This document shows positions 45,624 through 53,742 of a stretch of 64,000 nucleotides of DNA, piece by piece. This DNA comes from Rhodococcus yunnanensis NBRC 103083 (lineage in GTDB: Bacteria; Actinomycetota; Actinomycetes; Mycobacteriales; Mycobacteriaceae), in contig NZ_BCXH01000013.1 in assembly GCF_001895005.1 (NCBI RefSeq), positions 1 to 64,000 on the forward strand, given 5' to 3'. Every line of letters starts with the position of its first letter. The first letter of the stretch is position 1. Below the pieces are notes generated by a model. It was not told the origin of the DNA. It was given only the letters and a program-made list of their open reading frames with translations, and searched no databases. The translations under genes and the position numbers were made by a program.

Positions 45624-47264
45624 GCGGAGCGAGTCGATCGTCGGGATCTCGATCTCTGCACGATCGCTCATCCACTCACGCAGCACCTTGGTGGCTTGGA
45701 CGTCGTCCTCGTTGTACACCAGCAATCTCTTACGCTGCGAAAGATCCGGTTCGACGTCGTAGCCGACGGCCTCGCGGTACCACCCCATCGATGCCTCGCC
45801 GCCCGCTTCGGCGTCCCGCCACTCGAAACCGGCGATGGGTGCAATCTTCTTGAGCCCTTTGCCGTTCGGACAGATGAACTGATCGCTCACGGCCTGGTAG
45901 ATGTCGACCCACTGCTCACTGTCGATGAACTCCCGTATTTCCGCTTCGGTCGGCACACCGGGGATGTCGCCGAATCGCCGAGCCGAGTCGAGTAGCCACT
46001 TGTCCTCCGCCTGACGCGAATAGCAGTACGCCGCAAAGGTTTTGCCGCGAGCTGCCGCGTCGGCGCGTCTACCCATCAGCCAAGTCCAGAATTCGGCGAA
46101 GGAACGGCCCTCGTCGACCGTCGGGAGCGGATCCCACGTGACGAAGCCGCGATAGACCGGCTCGGGCCCGCCGCGCTCGGTCAGCAACGTGCCCCAGAGG
46201 TAGGCGCCGTGCTCCTGGTAGCTCTCCATGTCGACGTCGACCTCGACGTCCGCGCGATGCACCTCGATTCGCTCGGTGCGCCGCAGCAGCGGAACATCCG
46301 CTCGCCAGGCCATCGCCGCGGAGACCGCGTCGTCGAAACTGCCGAACGGCCAGCTCGACGGCTCGGGGCCTTCCCAATCGGCGAGTTCGTCGATGGTGAA
46401 GACTCCGCGCTCACGCAACGCGTCGGCGCGCATTCCCGAGGCGACGAGGCTGACATCTCGGGTGGCAACGAGCTGAGGTCGACAATCGGTCCACCACGGG
46501 CAGGATCGACACTCACTGACCTGCGACGGCGTCGTGAAAAGCTCCCCTCGCGCGACTGCGAGACGGTCGGCGAACCGCGCGTCGTACTCGGCGAGAACCG
46601 GCGTCAGGTCATGGACGAGAATGCACTCGGCCCGATAGCCGATCGCCCCGCCCGAAGCGCTCGGGCTCGCGAGACCCTCGAAGTCGAGCATTCGATACAG
46701 ATGCGCGAGTCTGAGCTGATCTCGAAGCTGACTGCGCACCTTCCGCGTCTCGTCGACGGCAGGTGCCCACTCCGTCAGAGACGTCGTCGTCGCACCCGAG
46801 CCAGGATCGGTGACCTTGTGATTGACGACGATGATCGGAATGTATCCACCGCCGACCGGATCGAGCATGAGCATCTCGCTGCGGCCGCGCCGACCGGGAG
46901 CGCGTTCGATCGGCAGTACTGCGTTCCAGATCCATCGAGCCCCGGACCGGCATGCGGCCATGGTCAGATCCGCCGCCGTCCTGGCGTCGGGCGCGACGAT
47001 GTCGACCCAGCCGTCGAGTTCGGCGGACAACTCCGCCCTGATGGCATCACGATGCGCCTGAGCTGCCTCTCGGCGCTGCCGGACGCCCGGGTTCTCCGGC
47101 TCGCGCCGCAGCAGGGCCGAGTACGCGGTGTCGAGATACAGCCGATGCCTGCACCGCGTCAGCGACCCGGCATCGATGAGTACCGATGCCTCGGTGGGTG
47201 CGGTGCGTCGACTGTTCACAGCCCCGAGCCTATGTCCATGCACCGACACCAGGGACGAAGCCAC
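45612..47264 (-). CDS. TM0106 family RecB-like nuclease
   Basis: A 550-residue protein. The N-terminal half is a PD-(D/E)XK RecB/Cas4-like region with an ECRSCPWWTDC cysteine cluster near 250, a likely iron-sulfur or zinc site. The C-terminal half is an RNase H-like domain (DVDMESYQEHGAYLWGTLL) with the late motif LLVYNEDDVQATKVLREWM, which carries the catalytic aspartates of DnaQ-type exonucleases. This combination is the TM0106 family; its biological role is not established. Confidence 0.83.
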   Translation of the reverse strand: MASSLVSVHGHRLGAVNSRRTAPTEASVLIDAGSLTRCRHRLYLDTAYSALLRREPENPGVRQRREAAQAHRDAIRAELSAELDGWVDIVAPDARTAADLTMAACRSGARWIWNAVLPIERAPGRRGRSEMLMLDPVGGGYIPIIVVNHKVTDPGSGATTTSLTEWAPAVDETRKVRSQLRDQLRLAHLYRMLDFEGLASPSASGGAIGYRAECILVHDLTPVLAEYDARFADRLAVARGELFTTPSQVSECRSCPWWTDCRPQLVATRDVSLVASGMRADALRERGVFTIDELADWEGPEPSSWPFGSFDDAVSAAMAWRADVPLLRRTERIEVHRADVEVDVDMESYQEHGAYLWGTLLTERGGPEPVYRGFVTWDPLPTVDEGRSFAEFWTWLMGRRADAAARGKTFAAYCYSRQAEDKWLLDSARRFGDIPGVPTEAEIREFIDSEQWVDIYQAVSDQFICPNGKGLKKIAPIAGFEWRDAEAGGEASMGWYREAVGYDVEPDLSQRKRLLVYNEDDVQATKVLREWMSDRAEIEIPTIDSLRAPA

Positions 47265-47372
47265 CCTGCGACGGGTGAAGATGTCGGCCTGCTATCGCTA
47301 CGGATAGGCTGTGCACGAGTTGCGCGCTAGCCGCGCCGAACCGCAGAAGAGCTGACGTAAGGGGCCTCGTCG

Positions 47373-48026
47373 ATGGGTTTGTTCGGTAAGCGCAAGGGGC
47401 GTGCCACCCGCAAGGCCGAAGCCAAGGCGCTCAAGCACAAGGCAACGCTGGAGGCCAAGCTCGGTGCGAAGAACGATCGCAAACAGCTCAAGTCGATCGC
47501 CAAGGCTCAACGCAAGCTGAACGCTGTCGAGTCCAAGTCGCAGAGGAACGTCGAGAAGGCACAGGTAGCGACGCTGAAGGCGCAGCAGAAGGCGGCCGCC
47601 CAGGGCACCTTCACCGCGGCGCAGGTCCGCAAGTACATCTCGATCGCCCGCGTGCTCGTCCCGGTGTTGACGCCGATCGTCTACCGCGGCGCTGCAGTTC
47701 TTCGGGCCCGTCTCGACGACCGTAGGGCCACCAAGCTCGGGGTCAGCCCCGCCGAGCTCGGCGAGTTCACCGGTTACGGCGCAAAACTGAGTGCGCGTAT
47801 CTCGGGTGCCGAGAAGTCCCTGGCCAAGGTCACGGCATCACAGTCCGCCGACGCCGAGACCACCAAGTTCGCCGACGCCATCAGCCAGCGCCTCACCGAT
47901 CTCGGTACGGCAGTTCGTGCGTCCGAGCAGATGCCCGCGCCGCGGCGCAAGGCCGCTCACCACGCAATCTCCGCCGAGTTGGACGGCATCGAAGCCGATC
48001 TTCTCGCTCGCCTCGGCGTTCGCTGA
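47373..48026 (+). CDS. DUF6474 family protein
   Basis: A 217-residue protein with a very basic, lysine/alanine-rich coiled-coil N-terminus (residues 1-75, GLFGKRKGRATRKAEAKALKHKATLEAKLGAKNDRKQLK). A weakly hydrophobic stretch follows (ISIARVLVPVLTPIVYRGAAVL), then a helical C-terminal region. The layout agrees with DUF6474 as I recall it, an actinobacteria-specific envelope-associated protein of unknown role. RBS AAGGGG precedes the ATG. Confidence 0.8.
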   Translation: MGLFGKRKGRATRKAEAKALKHKATLEAKLGAKNDRKQLKSIAKAQRKLNAVESKSQRNVEKAQVATLKAQQKAAAQGTFTAAQVRKYISIARVLVPVLTPIVYRGAAVLRARLDDRRATKLGVSPAELGEFTGYGAKLSARISGAEKSLAKVTASQSADAETTKFADAISQRLTDLGTAVRASEQMPAPRRKAAHHAISAELDGIEADLLARLGVR

Positions 48027-48038
48027 CCCACCCGACCG

Positions 48039-48572
48039 ATGACAGCACCTGCCGCCTCCCTTCGCGGCGGAGCTGTCGGTGCACTCGTCGTCGCCACCGC
48101 CGTCGCCGCCCACGGGTTCGCAGGCGGCGGTTATCCGGCCGGGTCGTCGCTGGTGTTCCTACTCGTCGTCGCGGCTGGAATCGGTGCACTCCTGGCGGGG
48201 CCGAGACCCGCTGACCACCGCGCTCACCTGACGCTGCTGTTCGGCGGACTGGCGCTCGGCCAGAGCGCCGCGCACGTCGCGCTCGTCGTCGGAAGTCCGC
48301 ACGAGATGGCACACGCCCACTCGTTCGTCCCCAGCGCGTCGATGATGGTTTTCCACCTGTTCGCAGTGGCGGCGGGCGGAATCCTCGTCTACGCATCCGA
48401 ACGTCTGTACGGGCCGATCACCAGGGTCGTCCGCGCCGTCCTGAGTCCCCCGCTCCCCCTGCCCGACGCCTCGGCCCCAGGCCGGATCGACACCGCGTCG
48501 CCGCAGCGGTTCCCTCTCCGTGTCTTCACGACGTCCCTCTCGAGGCGTGGCCCACCCGCCGTGTGGATCTGA
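48039..48572 (+). CDS. Small integral membrane protein, first of copper-type cluster
   Basis: A 177-residue protein with four membrane helices (AVGALVVATAVAAHGFA; SLVFLLVVAAGIGALLA; LLFGGLALGQSAAHVALVV; MMVFHLFAVAAGGILVYA) and an exposed His/Met segment SPHEMAHAHSFVPSASMM that could bind copper. It sits 12 bp after DUF6474 and 37 bp ahead of ycnI. I do not recognise the family; context suggests copper handling. Confidence 0.7.
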   Translation: MTAPAASLRGGAVGALVVATAVAAHGFAGGGYPAGSSLVFLLVVAAGIGALLAGPRPADHRAHLTLLFGGLALGQSAAHVALVVGSPHEMAHAHSFVPSASMMVFHLFAVAAGGILVYASERLYGPITRVVRAVLSPPLPLPDASAPGRIDTASPQRFPLRVFTTSLSRRGPPAVWI

Positions 48573-48609
48573 CCCCGTCATTCCACTGAACTTTCGAGAA
48601 GGAAAAATC

Positions 48610-49266
48610 ATGAACAGCTTCATTCGTCGTGCCTGCGTACTTGCCGGAGCCACGTCCCTCGCACTCGTCGTCGGCGCGGGTGCGGCGTCAGCCCATGTCT
48701 CGGTGTCGGCGCCAGGGGCGGAACAGGGCGGCTACACCGTCCTGACGTTCCGCGTTCCGACCGAATCGGACACTGCCGCAACCACATCCGTGCAGGTGGA
48801 ACTTCCTGGCCTCAATTCTGCTCGTACCCAACCGGTTCCGGGATGGACATCGACGGTCGAGAAGAACGCCGAAGGCCTCGCCACCTCGGTCACATGGACG
48901 GCCGAGCCCGGCGCCGAGGTGCTGCCGGGACAGTTCCAGCAGTTCCTGCTCTCTGCGGGCCCGCTGCCCGAGGAGGAGACCGTCTCGTTCCCCGCCGTCC
49001 AGACCTACAACGACGGCCAGGTCGTCGAGTGGACCGAAGAGGCTCTCGACGACGCCAGCGAGCCCGAGCATCCAGCGCCGTCGCTGTCACTCGCGGCCGC
49101 AGGCAGCTCCGACGAGGGACACGGTCAGGCGACGGTGACGTCCGAGGCAACCACCACGTCCGAGTCGGACAACACCGCGCGCTGGTTGGCCGGAGCCGCC
49201 CTCGTCCTCGGCGCACTGGGAGCTGCACTCGGCATCGGAGCAGTCGTGCGCGGTCGCAGGTCATGA
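48610..49266 (+). CDS. ycnI: YcnI family copper-binding protein
   Basis: A 218-residue secreted, membrane-anchored protein. The signal peptide (residues 1-28) ends in ASA, leaving an N-terminal histidine (HVSVSAPGAEQGGY) that with a buried tryptophan forms the copper brace of DUF1775/YcnI domains. TVLTFRVPTESDTAATTSVQVELP and YNDGQVVEW are family motifs. A C-terminal helix (ARWLAGAALVLGALGAALGIGAVV) anchors it. Followed by copC with an ATGA overlap. Confidence 0.92.
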   Translation: MNSFIRRACVLAGATSLALVVGAGAASAHVSVSAPGAEQGGYTVLTFRVPTESDTAATTSVQVELPGLNSARTQPVPGWTSTVEKNAEGLATSVTWTAEPGAEVLPGQFQQFLLSAGPLPEEETVSFPAVQTYNDGQVVEWTEEALDDASEPEHPAPSLSLAAAGSSDEGHGQATVTSEATTTSESDNTARWLAGAALVLGALGAALGIGAVVRGRRS

Positions 49267-49775
49267 GAGCGCTGCTCGTCGCCCTTCTTGCATTCGGGGC
49301 ACTCGTCGTCGGGGCACCGGCCGCGTCGGCGCACTCGATCGTCACCGGGTCGAGCCCCGAAGACGGATCTTCCCTCGCGCAGGGGCCTGACCAGGTGTCG
49401 GTCACGTTCAACGAGGTTCCGCAGTCTCAGTTCGCGACTCTGAACGTCGTCGGACCGGACGGCAACCTCTGGTCGAAGGGCGATCCACGGATCGAGGGGC
49501 AGAGCATCGTCGTCGACGTCGGGGAGCTCGGACCCGTTGGCGAGTACACGCTCGCGTACCGAGTCACCTCGGCCGACGGCCATCCGATCAGCGGGACGCG
49601 GACCTTCACGTTGACCGAGGAAGGTTCGGGCACGGCAGGCGCCTCAGCGGATGCGTCGGCCGGTGCGGAGTCCGACGACAGCGGCGTCCCACTGTGGCCG
49701 TTCCTCGTCGTCGGAGTCCTCGTGTTCGGTGGTGCGCTGGCCTTTGCCCTGCGCAAGCCGAAGGACGCCGGCTGA
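49263..49775 (+). CDS. copC: CopC domain copper resistance protein
   Basis: A 170-residue CopC protein. The signal peptide ends in ASA at residue 23, so mature protein starts HSIVTGSSPEDGSSL, providing the N-terminal copper-binding histidine. VTSADGHPISGTRTFTL has the second conserved Asp-Gly-His. A C-terminal helix (PLWPFLVVGVLVFGGALAFAL) anchors it to the membrane. Coupled by 4-bp overlap to ycnI. Confidence 0.93.
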   Translation: MRALLVALLAFGALVVGAPAASAHSIVTGSSPEDGSSLAQGPDQVSVTFNEVPQSQFATLNVVGPDGNLWSKGDPRIEGQSIVVDVGELGPVGEYTLAYRVTSADGHPISGTRTFTLTEEGSGTAGASADASAGAESDDSGVPLWPFLVVGVLVFGGALAFALRKPKDAG

Positions 49776-50698
49776 TCCTCTTTCGCCGGTGGTGGTTCGT
49801 CGCCGCCGGCACTACGGGCCTCGTCGGGGTGGGCGCAGCATGGTTGCTCGCCCGCCCCGACGGGCCCGACCCGTCGTCCGTGCTGAGGGTCCTCGCCGAT
49901 TGTCTCGGCGCGACGGCGCTCGGCCTGGCACTGCTGCGCACCGACTTGTTTCCGGTGCGCAGCAGGCCACCGATATGGCGCACGACGGCCGTGATCGGCG
50001 GGCTGTGGACGGTCGCCGAGTCCGCGTTGGTCGTCGCCGCAGCAGCAGAGTCGTACGGCGGCGGCATCGGCACGCTGCCCATGTCCTCGTTCGGCAGTTT
50101 TCTCACCGACATCACCGTCGGGCAGCTCGGGATCGTCTCGGTGCTGTGTACCGCAGGAGTGTGCGTCTACGGACTCGTCGCCTTCCGCGGCAGCCGCGAG
50201 GTCACGACGGTTCCCGTGGCCGTACTGGCCGTCGTCGCGCTGGTGGCACGCCCGATCACCGGCCACATGTCCCAGCAACCGTTCGGCGCGTTGTTCGTCG
50301 CAGTCCACGTCGTCGCCGCTGCCGTATGGCTCGGAGTCCTCGCAGGCATGGCGCTGACGCTTCGCGCCAAGGGTGCCTGGGCGCTCGCGTTGCCGGTCTA
50401 CTCGCGTCTCGCATGGTGGTCGGTGTGGATCCTGGCCGTCAGCGGAACGATCGACGCCGCAGTCAAGGTGGGCGGGCTCGGCGGGCTCGTCGACACCGGA
50501 TACGGCCGGATCGTGCTGGCGAAGACTCTCCTGCTGGTGATTCTCGTGCTGCTCGCAAGGAAGTTGCGATCGGACTGGCTCGTCGCCGTCGCCGCACACC
50601 GGGCCAAGGTGGACGAGTCCGTCGTGCGGGCAGCCGCTCACATCTGCGTCCTCACCAGCGCCTTCGGACTCGCCGCAGCCCTGGCGACGACGGCCTGA
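49772..50698 (+). CDS. copD: CopD family copper transport protein
   Basis: About 308 residues with eight membrane helices, matching the CopD/YcnJ C-terminal domain (VHVVAAAVWLGVLAGMALTL near 180, LVDTGYGRIVLAKTLLLVILVLLARKLRS near 240). Moves copper across the membrane together with CopC. The start is uncertain: CTG 49772 would give a CTGA overlap with copC; GTG 49694 overlaps copC by 82 bp. No in-frame ATG lies near the first helix. Confidence 0.82.
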   Translation: MILFRRWWFVAAGTTGLVGVGAAWLLARPDGPDPSSVLRVLADCLGATALGLALLRTDLFPVRSRPPIWRTTAVIGGLWTVAESALVVAAAAESYGGGIGTLPMSSFGSFLTDITVGQLGIVSVLCTAGVCVYGLVAFRGSREVTTVPVAVLAVVALVARPITGHMSQQPFGALFVAVHVVAAAVWLGVLAGMALTLRAKGAWALALPVYSRLAWWSVWILAVSGTIDAAVKVGGLGGLVDTGYGRIVLAKTLLLVILVLLARKLRSDWLVAVAAHRAKVDESVVRAAAHICVLTSAFGLAAALATTA

Positions 50699-50730
50699 CA
50701 TCGGATTTCGAAGGACTGTGAGCCACGAGA

Positions 50731-50798
50731 CAACTTAATTAGTTGCTGTCTGCATCTATCTGGATATATGGTTGCGGACAGCAAGTAAATGAAAGTTG
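50731..50798. promoter_or_regulatory. MarR operator and promoter region
   Basis: A perfect inverted repeat CAACTTAATTAGTTG lies at 50731-50745, and a degenerate version, CAAGTAAATGAAAGTTG, at 50782-50798. Between them TTGCTG (50743) and TATATG (50765), 16 bp apart, make a plausible -35/-10 pair. Binding of the MarR protein encoded just downstream would block its own operon. Confidence 0.75.
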
Positions 50799-50813
50799 AC
50801 CGTTGGAGCTCTC

Positions 50814-51296
50814 ATGGCAGTACGAACAACCACAGCAGAGTCGCTGGTGGAGGAAGTTTTCCTCTTCGGGCGATCACTGCGATGGGCCGTGACCACCGAA
50901 GATGAGAATTCATCCCTGCCGCAGGCGCTGACCGGAGTTCTGGCCACGCTCGCGACCGAAGGTGAATGCAGACAGACCGACCTCGCCAACCGGCTGTGCG
51001 TCAGTCAGTCCGCCCTCAGTCGGCAGATCGCAGACCTGGTCGAACTCGGGTACATCGACCGAACTCCCGACCCGGACGACAAACGGGCCTCCCGCGTGCG
51101 GGTCTCGGACAAGGGCCGAGAGAAATTGTCCATGATCTGGGATTGCCGGGCCAGACGGCTTCGGGAACTGCTCAGTGACTGGAGCGAAACCGAAGCACAG
51201 GGCGCACTCGATTCCATCCGGCGCCTCAACACCACGTTTACCGAAGACGCGCTCGCTCAGCACGACCTAGCGCACTTGAAATTGATTGCGAGATAA
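50814..51296 (+). CDS. MarR family transcriptional regulator
   Basis: A 160-residue winged helix regulator. The recognition helix lies in CRQTDLANRLCVSQSALSRQIADLVELGYIDRTPD, and the wing is DDKRASRVRVSDKGREKL. Start ATG 50814 follows the RBS TTGGAG. It is 4 bp from the efflux pump gene downstream, so it probably represses itself and the pump until a ligand binds. Confidence 0.92.
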   Translation: MAVRTTTAESLVEEVFLFGRSLRWAVTTEDENSSLPQALTGVLATLATEGECRQTDLANRLCVSQSALSRQIADLVELGYIDRTPDPDDKRASRVRVSDKGREKLSMIWDCRARRLRELLSDWSETEAQGALDSIRRLNTTFTEDALAQHDLAHLKLIAR

Positions 51297-51300
51297 CACT

Positions 51301-53286
51301 ATGACATCGACACTCGACGCTCCGCCCAACAGGGCCGAGGCCGAACCGGAGGCAATGTCCCACCGGCAGATCCTCGAAGCCCTCACCGGCCTGCTCGCCG
51401 CACTGTTCACAGCACTACTCAGCACCACCATCGTCTCCACAGCGCTGCCGACCATCATCGCCGATCTCGAAGGTTCGCAGACCGCGTACTCGTGGGTCAT
51501 CACCACCGCGCTGCTCGCCAACGCGGCATCCACCCCCATCTGGGGCAAACTGGCCGACCTCTTCAACAAGAAGGTGCTCGTTCAAACGGCGATCGTCATC
51601 TTCGTCGTCGGATCGATCATGGCAGGCTTCGCGCACAACGTCCCGATCCTGTTGGCAGCACGCGTCGTTCAGGGCATCGGCATGGGCGGACTGACCGCAT
51701 TGGTCATCGCCATCATCGGAACGATCGTCTCCCCACGTGATCGTGGCCGCTACTCCGGATACACCGGCGCCATCATGGCAGTCTCGATGTCCGGAGGCCC
51801 GATCCTCGGCGGCGTCATCGTCGACAGCCCCCTCGGCTGGCGCTGGTGCTTCTTCGTCTGCATCCCACTGGCCGTCATCGCCCTCGGACTGCTGCAGAAG
51901 ACTCTGCACATCGCCACCGAGAAGCGTACGGAGAAGGTGTCCATCGACTGGCTCGGTGCACTCCTGCTCACCGCAGGCGTTTCCGTTCTGCTCGTGTGGG
52001 TTTCGTTCGCAGGCAAGACCGACTACTACGCTTGGTTCTCACGTGAGACCGCACTCCTCGTCGGCGGCGGCGTCCTGCTCCTGGTCCTGATGCTCTTCGT
52101 CGAGACCAAGGCCAAGTCCCCGATCCTCCCGCTCAAGATCGTCACCGAGCGGACCACCGGGCTGGCAATCATCGGATCCATCGCAGTCGGTGTCGGCCTC
52201 TTCGGCGCAACGACCTTCCTCGGCCAGTACTTCCAGACCGCTCGCGGATTCTCACCCACCGAGGCCGGACTGCTCACCATCCCACTGGTATTCGGCATGC
52301 TCGTCGCGTCCGTCGGGTCGGGTCAGCTGATCACCAAGTTCGGAAAGTGGAAGGGCTTCATCGTCACCGGCTCGATCCTGCTGGTCATCGGATTCCTTCT
52401 CCTCGGAACCATCGATCACGAGACCAGCCTGTGGACGGTCGGCATCTTCATCACCGTCGTCGGTCTCGGAACCGGCATGCTGATGCAGAATCTCGTTCTC
52501 GCCGTACAGAACACAGTGAGCGTGCACAACATCGGCGCAGCGTCGTCGACTGTCGCCTTCTTCCGCACCTTCGGCGGAGCAGTCGGAGTCTCGGTTCTCG
52601 GATCGATCCTCGCAAGCCGTGTGGCCGAGAAGTCGGCAAGCGGTCTCGCCCAGCTCGGCGTCGACTCCGCAGGAAGCTCGGGCGGTTCACTCGACCTCGC
52701 AGCTCTGCCTGCGCCGATCGCAGCGGTCATCCGCACCGCGTACGGCGATGCAACAGGACGGATCTTCCTCGTCGCAGGTTTCATCGCAATCGTCACACTC
52801 ATCGCGGTCGCATTGATCCCGAACCGGCCGCTGCGCAAGACGATCGACTTCGCTCAGGCTCCCGAGGCAGGCGAACAGGTCGCCGAGATCCCATCCTTCG
52901 GCTCCACCCGCGAGTACGTGCCCTCCGATCCGAGCATCGAGGATCACGAACTCGAACTCGCCGGACGCCACGAGGCACACCCAGGATCCGCGCCGTTCGA
53001 GGGACTGTCCACCGACGCCCGCGACCGACTGTTGAGCCTGCTCCTGCCCCAGCCGAAGGAAACGTTGGAGGCTCTCGACGAAGCCGAGGTCGTCCGCGCC
53101 GAGGTCATCGCGCTCCAACAGGAACTCGATGCCAAGATGCTGAGCTTCGACGCCGTCTGCGAGCGACTCCGTCGCCTCGGACTCAGCGAAGACCAGATCG
53201 CCCGCGTACTCGGAGACTCCCACGTCCCCGATCCGCACCAGCGGCCCTACGCGCACTCCGACCTCAACGGTCACAGCGTCAACTAG
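51301..53286 (+). CDS. DHA2 (EmrB/QacA) family MFS drug efflux transporter
   Basis: A 661-residue proton-coupled exporter. Fourteen helices occupy residues 20-530, with motif A (WGKLADLFNKK), motif C region (GYTGAIMAVSMSGGPILGGVIVD) and LDLAALPAPIAAVIRTAYGDA before the last helix. A further 120-residue cytoplasmic tail, not part of the usual family, ends in a helical SHOCT-like segment (VIALQQELDAKMLSFDAVCERLRRLGLSEDQIARVLGD). Under MarR control. Confidence 0.92.
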   Translation: MTSTLDAPPNRAEAEPEAMSHRQILEALTGLLAALFTALLSTTIVSTALPTIIADLEGSQTAYSWVITTALLANAASTPIWGKLADLFNKKVLVQTAIVIFVVGSIMAGFAHNVPILLAARVVQGIGMGGLTALVIAIIGTIVSPRDRGRYSGYTGAIMAVSMSGGPILGGVIVDSPLGWRWCFFVCIPLAVIALGLLQKTLHIATEKRTEKVSIDWLGALLLTAGVSVLLVWVSFAGKTDYYAWFSRETALLVGGGVLLLVLMLFVETKAKSPILPLKIVTERTTGLAIIGSIAVGVGLFGATTFLGQYFQTARGFSPTEAGLLTIPLVFGMLVASVGSGQLITKFGKWKGFIVTGSILLVIGFLLLGTIDHETSLWTVGIFITVVGLGTGMLMQNLVLAVQNTVSVHNIGAASSTVAFFRTFGGAVGVSVLGSILASRVAEKSASGLAQLGVDSAGSSGGSLDLAALPAPIAAVIRTAYGDATGRIFLVAGFIAIVTLIAVALIPNRPLRKTIDFAQAPEAGEQVAEIPSFGSTREYVPSDPSIEDHELELAGRHEAHPGSAPFEGLSTDARDRLLSLLLPQPKETLEALDEAEVVRAEVIALQQELDAKMLSFDAVCERLRRLGLSEDQIARVLGDSHVPDPHQRPYAHSDLNGHSVN

Positions 53287-53300
53287 GTTCGCGTACGTAG

Positions 53301-53331
53301 AAGGCCCGCACACCATGGGTGTGCGGGCCTT
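53301..53331 (+). terminator. Rho-independent terminator after the MFS gene
   Basis: AAGGCCCGCACACC pairs with GGTGTGCGGGCCTT around a 3-base loop, followed by a T-run. It lies 15 bp after the MFS stop. Confidence 0.93.
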
Positions 53332-53405
53332 TTCCGTGTTCCCACCCGTCCCCCGCCCGCCCCATGGTGACCGCCAGGGTGACCCCCCCGGGTGACCGAC
53401 CCAGG

Positions 53406-53709
53406 GTGACCGAATGTCACCCTCGCGCACTCTGAGTGACCGAATGCCGCCCTCGCACACTCAGAGTGACCGAATGTCGCCCTCGCACACCGCAACAACA
53501 CCGAATGTGACATTCGGTCACCTGCGAGCGGAGCGAATGTCACCTTTGGTCACCCCGGGGTGAGCGAATGTCACCGCCGCACACTCAGAGTGACCGAATG
53601 CCGCCCTCGCACACGCAGAGTGACCGAATGCCGCCCTCGCACACCGCAACCACACCGAATGTGACATTCGGTCACCTGCGAGCGGAGCGAATGTGACATT
53701 CGGTCACCC
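53406..53709. repeat. Nested tandem repeat: 30-bp units in a 154-bp higher-order repeat
   Basis: Six 30-bp units beginning GTGACCGAATG start at 53406, 53436, 53466, 53560, 53590 and 53620. They form two triplets whose members are each exactly 154 bp apart. Each triplet is followed by a 60-odd base spacer with the palindrome CCGAATGTGACATTCGG and the word GCGAGCGGAGCGAATGT. The inverted repeat GTGAC-N5-GTCAC occurs four times (53406, 53507, 53661, 53693). With degenerate units from 53367, this fills the 456-bp non-coding gap between convergent genes. Confidence 0.93.
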
Positions 53710-53742
53710 ACGGTCAACCGAAAACCCCCGAAACCCCCGAAA

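Noticed and set aside
45612..47264. Cas4-like CRISPR adaptation nuclease
   Set aside because: The RecB-like part and cysteine cluster invite this reading, but the fused RNase H-like C-terminal domain and lack of cas genes or arrays fit the TM0106 family.
53406..53709. CRISPR array
   Set aside because: 30-bp periodic units are contiguous, with no unique spacers between them, and no cas genes are nearby.
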